The notes: a model not told the origin generated them from the letters alone. DNA of 64,000 bases from Flavobacterium agri (GCF_013401995.1 NZ_JACBJI010000001.1:618905-682904); one strand, 5' to 3'. Positions 1 through 9,325 are shown, counted from the stretch's first letter. Numbers and translations: made by a program.

Positions 1-1
1 A

Positions 2-3000
2 AAAGCCATGATGGCCGAGATGCGCACCATCATCCGACGTATGGAAAGCGAAGAGTTGCGATTGCTCAAGATGAGGACGACCGAATCGAAATCGTACGCG
101 AATTACAGCGTGTCGCTTATCGTGGCTGCGGCTTTGGTTTCGTTGTTGCTCAGCGGACTTTTCTTCGTGAGGATTCTCAACGACTATAACGAACGTACGA
201 AACTCAACCGTCAGCTCGTCGACAAGGAAGCCGAAATGGCCGAGCGCATCCGAATCATCAGCGGGATTGCCGTGCAGATTTCCCAAGGGAATTTCAAGGT
301 GCGCGTCAAGGATTCTACAGCCGATTCGCTCGGAAGTGTGGCCGATTCGCTGAACAATATGGCAACGGAACTCGACCGTTCGTTCCAGTCGCTTTCCGAT
401 AAGGAATGGCTACAGACAGGCGTGGCCGGACTTGCCGACGTGATGATAGGCGAGAAAAGCACCAACCAACTCGCCAAAGACATCATAACATATGTATCCG
501 AATATACTTCGAGCAATGCCGGCGTGCTTTACATTCAGGACGGCGATTCGCTTTTGGCCACGGCCGGATACAGTTATGTACCGAACCCGAAACGCGAAAG
601 GCTGCAAATCGGGCAAGGTTTGGTCGGCCAGGCGGTGGAATCGGACAAATTGATACAACTCAAAGCCGATTCTCCGGACAACATCAGCATTTCGTATGCG
701 CTCGGAGAGATGAAACCCAAACACATCATCGCAATCCCGCTCAAGGAAACCAATGTGGAAGGAGCGCTTGAGCTTGCAACCGCCAATTCGTTCACGGCAT
801 TGCAGTTGGAATTCATTTTGGCCGTCGCGGATAACATCGCCATCGCGTTGAAAGGAGCACAAAACCGTGCGAAAGTGCAGGAACTTTTAGAAGAAACCCA
901 GGCACAGTCTGAGGAATTGCGCGTGCAGCATACCGAACTCGAAAGCATGAACGCCGAACTCGAAGCCCAGACCGAGAAACTGCAGGCATCCGAAGAAGAA
1001 CTCAAAGTGCAGCAGGAAGAATTGCAGCAGACCAACGAAGAGCTGGCCGAACGCAGCGTGCTTTTGGAAGAACGCAATACCGAAATCCAAAAGAAATCTG
1101 AAGATTTGGAACGCACCACACGCTACAAGTCGGAATTTTTGGCCAACATGTCGCACGAATTACGCACGCCTTTGAATTCGATATTGTTGTTGAGTCGATT
1201 GCTTTCCGAAAACAACGAAAAGAACATGACCGAGGAACAAGCCGAATTCGCTCGTGTCATCAATAGTTCGGGCAACGGATTGCTTGGCCTCATTGACGAA
1301 ATCCTCGATCTTTCCAAAATAGAGGCGGGCAAGATGGATTTGGAATTCGCCGAAATATCAGTACCCGAAATCACCGGTTCGATGCGCAGTTTGTTCGGCG
1401 AAGTGGCCAAAGACAAAGGAATCGAGTTCCATATTGACGATAAGGGCGCGCCGATCGTCGTCAAGACCGACAAGATGCGTCTGGAACAAATCCTCAAGAA
1501 CCTGATTTCGAACGCGATCAAATTCACCGAAAAAGGTTCGGTCACGTTGTCTATTGCCAAATCGTCCGAGAAATCGGTTACGTTTTCGGTCAAGGACACG
1601 GGCATCGGGATTCCGCCGGAAAAACAACTGCTGATTTTCGAGGCTTTCCAACAAGCCGACGGTTCAACCAAACGCAAATACGGAGGTACCGGTTTGGGAT
1701 TGTCGATCAGCCGCGAACTCGCCAAACTGCTCAGAGGCGAACTCAAGTTAAACAGTGTGGTCGGCGAAGGGAGCGAATTCACGTTGACGATTCCGCTTTC
1801 CGCTTCATCCGCGCCAGTTGTGATCACCAAGGTGAAAGAAGACACGGACGAAACGACAGAAAGCGATATCCAAATCCAAAAGAAAGACGAGTACATCAGC
1901 CAGGATATTCCCGAGGCCGTTCCCGACGATCGCGACAATATTTCCGAAGACGACCGCACGATCCTGATTGTGGAAGACGATACGAATTTCGCCAAATCGC
2001 TTCTCGAATTCACGCACCAACGCGGCTACAAAGGAATCGTGTCGGTTCGTGGCGACCACGCGCTCAATCTGGCCTTGGCGTTCAAACCCGTCGGAATTTT
2101 GCTCGACATACAACTTCCGGTCAAAAGCGGATGGGAAGTCATGGAAGAGCTCAAAAACAACGGACAGACACGTCATATTCCGGTACATATCATGTCGTCG
2201 CACAAACTCAAGCAGGAAAGCTTGCTCAAAGGTGCGGTGAATTTCCTCGACAAACCCGTGGCTTACGAACAGATTCCCGACGTGTTCAAGCGCATCGAAC
2301 AGATCGTGAACCGCGAATCCCAAAAAGTACTCATCATAGAAGACAACCCGAAACATGCAAAGGCGCTCGCGTATTTCCTCGACGCACACAACATCAATTC
2401 CGAAATCAAGAGCGATATTTCGGAAGGCGTCGACGCACTCAAGAAGACCGAAGTGCATTGCGTGATCCTCGACATGGGAATTCCCGACAAGCATTCGTAC
2501 GAGATATTGGAAAACGTCAAGAAAAACAAAGGTTTCGAGAATCTTCCGGTCATCGTCTTTACGGGAAAAAGTTTGTCGCTCAAAGAAGAAGTGAAGATCA
2601 AGCACTACGCGGATTCGATCATTGTCAAGACGGCACATTCGTATCAACGCATGCTCGACGAGGTGTCGCTTTTCCTGCATTTGATGGAAGAACAGAAAAA
2701 AGCCGACGGCAAAAACAAAAAAGTCAACCTGCTCAACAACGTGCTCAATGGCAAAACGGTTCTGGTCGTTGACGACGACGTACGCAACATCTATTCACTC
2801 ACGAAAGCGCTCGAGACCTTGAAAATGAATGTGATTACGGCCATCGACGGAAAAGAAGCGCTCAAAATGCTCGATTCCCATCCCGAAACCGATGTCGTGC
2901 TGCTCGACATGATGATGCCCAATATGGACGGATACGAAACAGCCACGCGAATCCGCGAGAACAAAAAGTACAAGAACCTTCCCGTGATCGCCGTGACCGC

Positions 3001-3124
3001 GAAAGCCATGACGGGCGATCGCGAGAAATGTATCAACGCGGGCGCATCCGATTACATTACGAAACCCGTAGACGTGGACCAGCTCATGTCGCTGCTTCGC
3101 GTGTGGCTTTACGATAAGAACTAG
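2..3124 (+). CDS. Hybrid sensor histidine kinase with three receiver domains (5' partial)
   Basis: The reading frame is open to the window edge, so the N-terminus is missing. Numbering from the first in-window Met (base 8): the end of an extracytoplasmic sensor helix, one membrane segment (about 34-56), a HAMP-like region (60-125), a GAF domain (about 135-285), a Glu/Gln-rich coiled coil (290-372), HisKA with phospho-acceptor His383 in SHELRTPLNS, an HATPase with N box NLISNAIKF, DTGIGI and GTGLGLSI, then three receivers with phospho-Asp candidates D700, D822 and D967. The second receiver is the most divergent (DMGIPD instead of DxxMP). Autophosphorylation and multistep relay are expected. 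The next gene, a lone receiver, starts 2 bp after the stop and is the obvious phosphotransfer partner, with CheR and CheB following. The missing sensor part may be CHASE3-like, judging by the few residues left before the membrane helix. Confidence 0.93.
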   Translation, partial: KAMMAEMRTIIRRMESEELRLLKMRTTESKSYANYSVSLIVAAALVSLLLSGLFFVRILNDYNERTKLNRQLVDKEAEMAERIRIISGIAVQISQGNFKVRVKDSTADSLGSVADSLNNMATELDRSFQSLSDKEWLQTGVAGLADVMIGEKSTNQLAKDIITYVSEYTSSNAGVLYIQDGDSLLATAGYSYVPNPKRERLQIGQGLVGQAVESDKLIQLKADSPDNISISYALGEMKPKHIIAIPLKETNVEGALELATANSFTALQLEFILAVADNIAIALKGAQNRAKVQELLEETQAQSEELRVQHTELESMNAELEAQTEKLQASEEELKVQQEELQQTNEELAERSVLLEERNTEIQKKSEDLERTTRYKSEFLANMSHELRTPLNSILLLSRLLSENNEKNMTEEQAEFARVINSSGNGLLGLIDEILDLSKIEAGKMDLEFAEISVPEITGSMRSLFGEVAKDKGIEFHIDDKGAPIVVKTDKMRLEQILKNLISNAIKFTEKGSVTLSIAKSSEKSVTFSVKDTGIGIPPEKQLLIFEAFQQADGSTKRKYGGTGLGLSISRELAKLLRGELKLNSVVGEGSEFTLTIPLSASSAPVVITKVKEDTDETTESDIQIQKKDEYISQDIPEAVPDDRDNISEDDRTILIVEDDTNFAKSLLEFTHQRGYKGIVSVRGDHALNLALAFKPVGILLDIQLPVKSGWEVMEELKNNGQTRHIPVHIMSSHKLKQESLLKGAVNFLDKPVAYEQIPDVFKRIEQIVNRESQKVLIIEDNPKHAKALAYFLDAHNINSEIKSDISEGVDALKKTEVHCVILDMGIPDKHSYEILENVKKNKGFENLPVIVFTGKSLSLKEEVKIKHYADSIIVKTAHSYQRMLDEVSLFLHLMEEQKKADGKNKKVNLLNNVLNGKTVLVVDDDVRNIYSLTKALETLKMNVITAIDGKEALKMLDSHPETDVVLLDMMMPNMDGYETATRIRENKKYKNLPVIAVTAKAMTGDREKCINAGASDYITKPVDVDQLMSLLRVWLYDKN

Positions 3125-3126
3125 TC

Positions 3127-3495
3127 ATGGAAAAGAAAAAAATACTTGTCGTCGATGACGATTCGCGCAACATTTTCGCGTTGTCGGCCGTACTCAAATC
3201 GAGGAATTTTGAATGCATTTCGAGTTCGACCGCAAAAGAGGCTATCGATTTATTGCGATCGGATATGCCACTCAACTATGTACTTCTCGATATGATGATG
3301 CCCGAAATGGACGGCTATGAAGCGATTTCGATCATAAAAGCGCTTCCGAACCGACAAAAGCTTCCTGTAATCGCGGTGACGGCCCAAGCTATGGTGGGCG
3401 ATCGTGAAAAATGTCTTTTGGCAGGTGCCGACGAATACATCTCGAAACCTGTCGATATCGACAAACTCGTACAATTGTTATCCAAATTCAAATGA
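3127..3495 (+). CDS. Single-domain response regulator (CheY-like)
   Basis: This 122-residue protein is one receiver domain and nothing else. The acidic pair is in VVDDDSRN, the phospho-acceptor is D55 in LLDMMMPE, and the conserved Lys is in YISKPVD. It closely resembles the third receiver of the upstream kinase (both have DMMMP, VIAVTA and KPVD), so it probably arose by duplication of that domain. With no output domain it must act by protein contact or as a phosphate shuttle. Its stop overlaps the CheR start in an ATGA arrangement, which argues for translational coupling. Confidence 0.93.
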   Translation: MEKKKILVVDDDSRNIFALSAVLKSRNFECISSSTAKEAIDLLRSDMPLNYVLLDMMMPEMDGYEAISIIKALPNRQKLPVIAVTAQAMVGDREKCLLAGADEYISKPVDIDKLVQLLSKFK

Positions 3496-4301
3496 CCGAC
3501 GAACGCGAACTTGATTTGTTGATCAACGAGGTTTACGAATATTACGGCTACGATTTCAGCGGATATTCGCAGGCTTCTTTCGGCAGGCGCATTTCACGCC
3601 TGATGGAAGTGGACGGTTTCAAATCGTTTGCCGATTTCCTGTCAAAAGTAAGGTCGGAACCCGAATACTTCAAACGCATGGTTGAGGAAATAACGGTAAA
3701 CGTAACCGAAATGTTCCGCGATCCGGCTTTTTATCGGGTGTTGCGTACGACGATTTTGCCCGAACTCGCCACCAAACCGTTCATCAGGATTTGGCACGCG
3801 GGCTGTTCTACGGGCGAAGAAGTGTATTCGATGGCGATCATGCTCGAAGAAGCCAACCTGATGCACAAGGCGTTGTTGTATGCGACCGACATCAATCCGC
3901 AAGTATTGGAAACGGCCAAAAAAGGGATTTTCCCGCTGCGGATGATGAAGGAATACTCCGAAAACTATGTGCATTCGGGAGGCAAGAACGATTTTTCGGG
4001 CTATTATACGGCCAACTACGGATTCGCCAAATTCAATGAACGCTTTACCGAAAAAATGGTGTTTGCGCAGCACAATCTCGTGTCGGACCGCTCTTTCAAC
4101 GAATTCGACCTGATTTTGTGCCGAAACGTACTTATCTATTTCGACAAACAATTACAGGATCATGCGTTGTCGCTTTTCGACGAAAGCCTAGCCAATCTCG
4201 GATATTTGGCTTTGGGTACGAAAGAAAGCATCAAATTCTCGTCCATACAGAAAAAATACCAGCAACACGACCGCGACAAGATATGGAAGAAAATCAAGTG
4301 A
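3492..4301 (+). CDS. cheR: CheR-type protein-glutamate O-methyltransferase
   Basis: CheR enzymes use S-adenosylmethionine to methylate glutamates, classically on chemoreceptors. The protein has 269 residues from the ATG that overlaps the previous stop; an upstream in-frame ATG at 3411 lies inside the receiver gene and is rejected. Visible marks are the N-terminal all-alpha part with FGRRISRLM, TVNVTEMFRDP, the SAM-binding GCSTGEEVYSMA, and LILCRNVLIYFD near the C-terminus. It has no TPR extension. Its 3' end overlaps cheB by 19 bp. No chemoreceptor, CheA or CheW is seen in the window, so the natural substrate is unclear; the coiled coil of the hybrid kinase is one candidate (inference). Confidence 0.93.
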   Translation: MTDERELDLLINEVYEYYGYDFSGYSQASFGRRISRLMEVDGFKSFADFLSKVRSEPEYFKRMVEEITVNVTEMFRDPAFYRVLRTTILPELATKPFIRIWHAGCSTGEEVYSMAIMLEEANLMHKALLYATDINPQVLETAKKGIFPLRMMKEYSENYVHSGGKNDFSGYYTANYGFAKFNERFTEKMVFAQHNLVSDRSFNEFDLILCRNVLIYFDKQLQDHALSLFDESLANLGYLALGTKESIKFSSIQKKYQQHDRDKIWKKIK

Positions 4302-4852
4302 AAAAGCTCGTGCTCATTGGCGGATCGGCTGGAAGTCTCGAAGTTTTGATGCACGTATTGCCCGAACTTTCCACGGGTTTGGCGTTTCCGATCGTGATCG
4401 TTTTACACCGCAAGCATTCGGACGATCTTACGCTCGAAGAACTGATTGCAATGAAGACTTTGGTTCCTGTGAAAGAGGTCGAGGACAAGACCGTCATGAC
4501 AAACGGCGCTATTTATATCGTGCCTTCCGATTATCATCTGCTTTTCGAAAAAGACGGCACGCTCGCGCTCGACGCTTCCGAAAAGGTCAATTACAGCCGA
4601 CCGAGCATAGATGTAGTTTTTGAATCGGCGGCCGATGCTTTCGGGCCTTCTGTAATCGCTATTTTGCTTTCGGGTTCGAATGCAGACGGCGCTTTCGGTT
4701 GTTCTCGTATCAAGGAAAATGGTGGCACGATCATCATCCAGGATCCGAAATCGGCGGGAATGTCGTATATGCCGTCGAGCGCGATCCAAATGGTGGAACC
4801 CGATATGGTGGTCGATATGGACGAAATCGCATCGGTCATCAACCGCATCTGA
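4283..4852 (+). CDS. cheB: CheB-type methylesterase, catalytic domain only
   Basis: CheB hydrolyses glutamyl methyl esters or deamidates glutamines. This 189-residue protein consists only of the esterase domain; the receiver domain of classical CheB is absent, so phosphorylation would have to act through a partner such as the lone receiver upstream. The nucleophile is the Ser in IGGSAGS (about residue 15), a His lies in VLHRKHSDD, and the Asp is in LLSGSNADGAFG. The ATG at 4283 is inside cheR; the longer frame from 4118 is rejected because its N-terminal part has no family similarity. It is the last gene of the signalling operon: the next gene has its own promoter. Confidence 0.92.
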   Translation: MEENQVKKLVLIGGSAGSLEVLMHVLPELSTGLAFPIVIVLHRKHSDDLTLEELIAMKTLVPVKEVEDKTVMTNGAIYIVPSDYHLLFEKDGTLALDASEKVNYSRPSIDVVFESAADAFGPSVIAILLSGSNADGAFGCSRIKENGGTIIIQDPKSAGMSYMPSSAIQMVEPDMVVDMDEIASVINRI

Positions 4853-4875
4853 ATCCAAAATTATAACGTTTTCGC

Positions 4876-4908
4876 TTTTGCAGGTTTTGATGCGAACGAT
4901 TACCTTTG
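4876..4908 (+). promoter_or_regulatory. Bacteroidota-type promoter of the aminotransferase gene
   Basis: TTTTG at 4876-4880 and TACCTTTG at 4901-4908 are separated by 20 bp. This matches the TTG / TAnnTTTG pattern of Bacteroidota primary sigma factor promoters. The transcript would start near 4915, about 40 nt before the ATG at 4957. Confidence 0.6.
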
Positions 4909-4956
4909 CCGCACTCGCGCCTTAAGGCCGAATTGAATCTTAGTAAACACGACGCC

Positions 4957-6444
4957 ATGAGTCCAGAAACGGCAACCAAAACTTCGTTGGAGCAGTATTT
5001 CAGCAAATTCCGTAACCATATCATCGGGATTTCCCAAGAATTCGATTCGCCTTTCGGCACCAAAAAAATCATCTACACCGATTGGACGGCAAGCGGCCGG
5101 CTGTATCGTCCGATAGAGGAGAAGCTGCTCAACGAATTCGGGCCTTTCGTGGCCAATACGCATACCGAGACTACGGTTTCTGGAACGGCGATGACGATGG
5201 CGTACCACAAAGCACGTCACATCATCAAAGACCATGTCAACGCCGGAAGTAACGATATTTTGATTACCGACGGAAGCGGCATGACGGGCGTCGTCAATAA
5301 ATTCCAACGCATTTTGGGGTTGAAAGTCCCCGAAAATCTTCAGAAGTATACCGATATCCCGAAAGAAAAGCGTCCGGTGGTCTTCGTTTCGCACATGGAA
5401 CACCATTCGAACCAGACGTCATGGCTTGAAACCATTGCCGATGTGGTCGTTGTTCCTGCTTGTGAAAAAGGGCTTTTCTGTCTCGATACGTTCGCTAGTC
5501 TTTTAGAAGAATACAAGGACAGGCAATTCAAGATCGCTTCGGTGACTTCATGTTCGAACGTGACGGGAATCAAGACGCCGTATTATGAAATCGCGCGTTT
5601 GATGCATCGCAACAACGGTGTGTGTTTCGTCGATTTCGCGTGTTCCGGACCTTATGTAAACATCGATATGCATCCGGCGGACGAAGAGTGTTACCTGGAT
5701 GCCATATTCTTTTCACCTCACAAATTCCTTGGCGGACCCGGCACTTCGGGCGTTTTGGTGTTCAACAAGAAGTTGTACAAGAACATGATTCCCGACCATC
5801 CGGGCGGTGGAACGGTGAGCTGGACGAATCCGTGGGGCGAACACAAATACATCGACAACATTGAAGAACGTGAAGACGGAGGTACTCCGGGCTTTCTTCA
5901 GACGATAAAAACCGCACTCGCGATTCGATTGAAAGAGGAAATGGGCGTGCAGAATATTTTGGAAAGGGAAGAAGAGATCGTGAATTTCGTTTTTTCGGAA
6001 CTTGAAAACATTCCGAACCTCACTATTTTGGCGGGCCAACACAAAAGCAGGCTCGGCGTCATTTCTTTTTACATCGACGGATTGCACTTCAACCTGGGTG
6101 TGAAACTACTCAACGACCGTTTCGGCATCCAAACACGCGGCGGCTGTAGTTGTGCCGGAACTTACGGCCATTATCTGTTACACGTCGACCAGGAACAATC
6201 GCATTACCTTACCGACAAGATCACGCACGGGGAATTGCTTGAAAAACCGGGATGGATCCGTATGTCAATCCATCCGACGACGACCAACGAAGAAATCGCA
6301 TTCGTGTGCAAAAGCATCCGCGGATTGGCCGCCAACCATAAGGAATGGGCCAAAGATTACCGATACAACAACGCGAACAATGAGTTCGTGCATCAATCGG
6401 CCGGCAACCAGATCGGGGAAATGGTCAAGGATTGGTTTGAGTGA
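4957..6444 (+). CDS. Class V aminotransferase / cysteine desulfurase-like PLP enzyme
   Basis: This 495-residue protein belongs to the fold-type I PLP enzymes related to NifS/SufS/Csd. The PLP lysine is expected in FFSPHKFLGGPGTSG, an Asp-containing FVDFACSGPY loop precedes it, and a Cys sits in TRGGCSCAGTYG where desulfurases carry the persulfide-forming Cys. It is about 90 residues longer than SufS-type enzymes. The start at 4957 (MSPETATK) is chosen because the promoter -7 box lies at 4901-4908, which makes the upstream in-frame ATG at 4906 part of the promoter. Substrate is uncertain: cysteine or selenocysteine desulfuration or another elimination reaction are possible. The 3' end overlaps the convergent acyltransferase gene by 20 bp. 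Confidence 0.88.
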   Translation: MSPETATKTSLEQYFSKFRNHIIGISQEFDSPFGTKKIIYTDWTASGRLYRPIEEKLLNEFGPFVANTHTETTVSGTAMTMAYHKARHIIKDHVNAGSNDILITDGSGMTGVVNKFQRILGLKVPENLQKYTDIPKEKRPVVFVSHMEHHSNQTSWLETIADVVVVPACEKGLFCLDTFASLLEEYKDRQFKIASVTSCSNVTGIKTPYYEIARLMHRNNGVCFVDFACSGPYVNIDMHPADEECYLDAIFFSPHKFLGGPGTSGVLVFNKKLYKNMIPDHPGGGTVSWTNPWGEHKYIDNIEEREDGGTPGFLQTIKTALAIRLKEEMGVQNILEREEEIVNFVFSELENIPNLTILAGQHKSRLGVISFYIDGLHFNLGVKLLNDRFGIQTRGGCSCAGTYGHYLLHVDQEQSHYLTDKITHGELLEKPGWIRMSIHPTTTNEEIAFVCKSIRGLAANHKEWAKDYRYNNANNEFVHQSAGNQIGEMVKDWFE

Positions 6445-7312
6445 CGCGTTTGTGTTTCCAGCGTTTGTGCGTCCATAAATAGTATTCGGGAGCTTCAAGG
6501 ATTTGCTTTTCGACGCGTTTCATGAATTCGTCGGTAATCTCATAATTGGGAACCGAGCGCGCATCTGTCGACAATTCTTCTAGCGTAGCGCGATAATAGC
6601 CGCGTTTCACTTTTTCGACGCGCAAAAAAATCACGTTCATGTCGAACTTCTTTGCAAGCATTTCGGCGCCCGTGTGAACTGGTGTTTCGATGCCCATGAA
6701 CTTCGTCCAGTGATGCGCTTTGCCTGCTTTCGGCGATTGATCGCTCGCGAATCCGTAGACGCTTGGTTTGTGCTCGTGCAGGTTGTGCAATATGGTTTCG
6801 CCGGTTTCTTTGGTCGTGATCAGATGGGCTTTGAATCGGGATCGGATATTGCGCACTAGTTTGTCGAAATGCTTGTTCGCAATGCGTTTGTAAATGGCGT
6901 ATCCGTCGAAAGTGATGTATCGGTTCATCGAAATCACCCACTCGTAACTGGCATAATGCGCGCACATCAACGCAATGTTCTTGCCTTTTTTTTCCATTTC
7001 GAGATAAACCGGAAGATTCGTAAAAACGAAACGCTTGTCCATTTCGGATTGGGAAATCGACATCGTCTTGATCATCTCAAGGAACATGTCGCACATATGA
7101 CGGTAGAATTTCTTCTCTACGATTCTTCGTTCCGATACCGACAAATGAGGCAATGCCATTTCGAGATTGGCGCGCACGGTTTTTTTTCTGTAGCCGATGA
7201 TGCGGTACACCAATATATATACGGCATCAGAAAATGCGTAAAGCAATCGGAAAGGCAAAATGGAAATCAGCCACAAGGCCGGATAAACCAACAGGAAAAG
7301 CAGCAATTGCAT
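6425..7312 (-). CDS. LpxL/HtrB-family lysophospholipid (lipid A) acyltransferase
   Basis: The 295-residue protein begins with a hydrophobic anchor (about residues 1-35, rich in Leu and aromatic residues) and continues with the acyltransferase domain. The HxxxxE motif is in HYASYEW, where family members usually read H-x-N-W-E. Downstream are YGFASDQSP, the GAEMLAKK segment and a C-terminal YYLWTHKRWKH typical of LpxL-like late acyltransferases. These enzymes add secondary acyl chains to lipid A at the inner membrane, which fits the lpx genes elsewhere in the window. A role in acylating another lipid cannot be excluded. It is transcribed alone, with a -7 box at 7328-7335. Confidence 0.9.
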   Translation of the reverse strand: MQLLLFLLVYPALWLISILPFRLLYAFSDAVYILVYRIIGYRKKTVRANLEMALPHLSVSERRIVEKKFYRHMCDMFLEMIKTMSISQSEMDKRFVFTNLPVYLEMEKKGKNIALMCAHYASYEWVISMNRYITFDGYAIYKRIANKHFDKLVRNIRSRFKAHLITTKETGETILHNLHEHKPSVYGFASDQSPKAGKAHHWTKFMGIETPVHTGAEMLAKKFDMNVIFLRVEKVKRGYYRATLEELSTDARSVPNYEITDEFMKRVEKQILEAPEYYLWTHKRWKHKRVTQTNP

Positions 7313-7327
7313 CCGTTAAATTTTTGG

Positions 7328-7335
7328 CAAATATA
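7328..7335 (-). promoter_or_regulatory. -7 box for the acyltransferase gene
   Basis: On the minus strand this reads TATATTTG, an exact TAnnTTTG match 15 bp before the ATG at 7312. I see no clear -33 TTG at the expected distance. Confidence 0.4.
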
Positions 7336-7389
7336 CGTTATAATGCCGTGGAGCGTTGCGCACGTTAACAAAACCACAGCAAAGATTCG

Positions 7390-7397
7390 TATTTTTG
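7390..7397 (+). promoter_or_regulatory. -7 box for the rhomboid gene
   Basis: TATTTTTG fits TAnnTTTG and ends 19 bp before the ATG at 7417. No clear -33 element is seen. Confidence 0.4.
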
Positions 7398-7416
7398 ATA
7401 GCGTAAAATCACTTCC

Positions 7417-8061
7417 ATGGATATTGTTCTGATCGCGCTGATCGCGGCCACCGTGCTCATTAGCGCCAAAGGTTTCAACGATCTTTATTTCTTTAGAAAA
7501 TACGACTTTCATATCGGCAGTATACGTTCGGGCGAACAGATCAGGATGATTTCTTCCGGTTTTCTGCACGCCGACGTGATGCATTTGGCGTTCAATATGC
7601 TCACCTTGTATTTTTTCGCTCCGACTGTAATCGATGAATTGGGCAGGCTTTCGTTTCTTTTGGTTTATGCCGTGAGTCTTGTTGCGGGAAGCCTTCTGAC
7701 GCTCGTTTTGCACAAAGACGATTATTCGTATCGGGCGATTGGCGCATCGGGAGCGGTCACAGGTATTCTTTTTTCGGCCATTTTGCTTGACCCGAATCTC
7801 GGTGTTGGTTTGATGTTTCTTCCGGGAATCGCCATTCCGGGCTGGCTTTTCGGTATTTTGTATTTGGCTTATTCGATTTATGGGATGCGTGCCAAGATCG
7901 ACAACATTGGACACACGGCCCACTTTGGAGGCGCGATTGGCGGTTATGCGATCACGCTTTTATATCGCCCACATATTTTTACCGATGACACCTTCACAGT
8001 CATCGCTTTAGCCTTGCCGATAGCGGCTTTGTTCATTATGGAGCGGTTCGGAAAGCTGTGA
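7417..8061 (+). CDS. Rhomboid-family intramembrane serine protease
   Basis: Rhomboids cleave transmembrane substrates inside the membrane. The 214-residue protein has about six hydrophobic segments, the HLAFN motif (Asn60), the catalytic Ser111 in GASGAVTG and the catalytic His169 in HTAHFGGAIGG, so the dyad is complete. No extra soluble domain is present, so this is the minimal six-helix form. It stands alone between its own -7 box and the SIMPL gene 46 bp downstream. The substrate is not predictable from the sequence. Confidence 0.92.
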   Translation: MDIVLIALIAATVLISAKGFNDLYFFRKYDFHIGSIRSGEQIRMISSGFLHADVMHLAFNMLTLYFFAPTVIDELGRLSFLLVYAVSLVAGSLLTLVLHKDDYSYRAIGASGAVTGILFSAILLDPNLGVGLMFLPGIAIPGWLFGILYLAYSIYGMRAKIDNIGHTAHFGGAIGGYAITLLYRPHIFTDDTFTVIALALPIAALFIMERFGKL

Positions 8062-8107
8062 TGGCACAATAATTGGAAACACGACAATAACACAAATAAC
8101 AATCACT

Positions 8108-8803
8108 ATGAAAAAGTTTTTTCTCTTGTCGGCTGTTTTGGTATCTATGGCCGCCACATCCCAAATCCAGGTCGTTGACCAAAAGCCGCAAATCAACGTT
8201 TCGGGCGAAGGAAAGGTAAAAGTTACGCCCGACCAGGCGCACATTTCCATCGGAATCGAGAACAAGGGCGCGAATGCTACCGAAATCAAAAAACAGAACG
8301 ATTTGACTACCGAAAAAGTCATTCAGTTCCTCAAAAAGTTCAACCTTCCGAAAGGCGATGTCCAAACGCAAAAGGTTTCGCTCACGCCTCAATACGATTA
8401 CGACAAAAAGAAATATAGTTATATCGCGAATCAGACGATCGTGATTTTCCTTCGCAATCTTGACAAATACGACGAACTGATGTCGGGGCTTGTCGATACT
8501 GGAATCAACCGAGTGAACTACATCAATTTCGAATCATCCAAAGAAGAACAGTTCAAATCTGATGCACGAAAACTCGCGATGCAGGACGCCAAGCGAAAAG
8601 CAGACGATTACGTTTCGGTACTTACGCAAAAAGTAGGCAAGGCACTTATGGTAAACGACAATACGCAGATTATTTATCCGCGTGCCGAGAAATTCATGGC
8701 AATGGCCAATGCAGATGCGATGGCTGGCGGCGCTCCCGAAACACTTGCAATCGGGGAAATCGAAGTTACGGCGAATGTAAGCGTGAGTTTCCTTCTTGAC
8801 TAA
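8108..8803 (+). CDS. SIMPL domain (DUF541) exported protein
   Basis: The 231-residue protein starts with a signal peptide (MKKFFLLSAVLVSMAATSQ). The mature part is one SIMPL domain: ISVSGEGKVKVTPDQA-like beginning (here INVSGEGKV, then VTPDQAHISIG), FLKKFNLPKGDVQTQ and a C-terminal IEVTANVSVSFLLD strand. Family members occur in the periplasm or outer membrane of many bacteria and lack a firm biochemical function. A terminator follows 25 bp after the stop. Confidence 0.9.
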   Translation: MKKFFLLSAVLVSMAATSQIQVVDQKPQINVSGEGKVKVTPDQAHISIGIENKGANATEIKKQNDLTTEKVIQFLKKFNLPKGDVQTQKVSLTPQYDYDKKKYSYIANQTIVIFLRNLDKYDELMSGLVDTGINRVNYINFESSKEEQFKSDARKLAMQDAKRKADDYVSVLTQKVGKALMVNDNTQIIYPRAEKFMAMANADAMAGGAPETLAIGEIEVTANVSVSFLLD

Positions 8804-8828
8804 ATAGTAAAAACACGATAATTTAAAG

Positions 8829-8853
8829 TCCCGGTTCGTCCGGGATTTTTTTT
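8829..8853 (+). terminator. Intrinsic terminator after the SIMPL gene
   Basis: TCCCGG (8829-8834) pairs with CCGGGA (8840-8845) across a 5-nt loop, followed by eight T residues (8846-8853). Confidence 0.85.
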
Positions 8854-9256
8854 GGCTTGAAATGAATTTGAAAAGACGGTTTCGAAGTGAAAATTCGTGA
8901 TTTCGTTTCCGAATTGATTTTTAAGCGATTTGCCGAAAGATTTTTTAAAAAAGGTGAGAATGGGTTCGCGTTTTTTATAGATGCGACAGAAGGAAAATAT
9001 GGAGGTTAATTTTTATAATTTTTGATTATTGCTTTTTGGATTGAAATAATCTTGGACAATGATTTAGAATTGCAAGGTATCGGTGAAATTTCTATAATTC
9101 AAATCTATTTTTAATGGATTGCTCTTTACTCGTGATGTGTGAAGGTGAATCTTTGAAAAAATTAAATTCGAAATGAGTTAGAGTTTTTGATAGCGACATT
9201 CCCACAGGATTAACTCGCTGCGCTCGTTCATCCGTGAAGGTGAACCTTCACAAAGC
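8854..9256. other. AT-rich intergenic stretch without a recognisable gene
   Basis: About 400 bp with no coding region I can support on either strand and visibly more A/T-rich than the flanking genes. The only clear structure is a short dyad, GTGAAGGT (9234-9241) and ACCTTCAC (9244-9251) around a 2-nt centre. A related GTGAAGGTGAA occurs at about 9140. This may be decayed sequence. Confidence 0.5.
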
Positions 9257-9318
9257 AAAAAAAACTCTTTTCGAAACCGCAATCAAGCGAAGCTTGTTGC
9301 ATTTCAAAAAGAGTTTTT
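9257..9318 (-). terminator. Long hairpin terminator of tRNA-Tyr
   Basis: Read on the minus strand, just past the tRNA 3' end, a stem of about 27 pairs with a few bulges forms between 9318-9292 and 9289-9260: AAAAACTCTTTT pairs with AAAAGAGTTTTT at the base and CAAGC with GCTTG near the tip. A run of eight T follows (9264-9257). The stem is much longer than that of the other terminators here. Confidence 0.75.
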
Positions 9319-9325
9319 CACTTAG

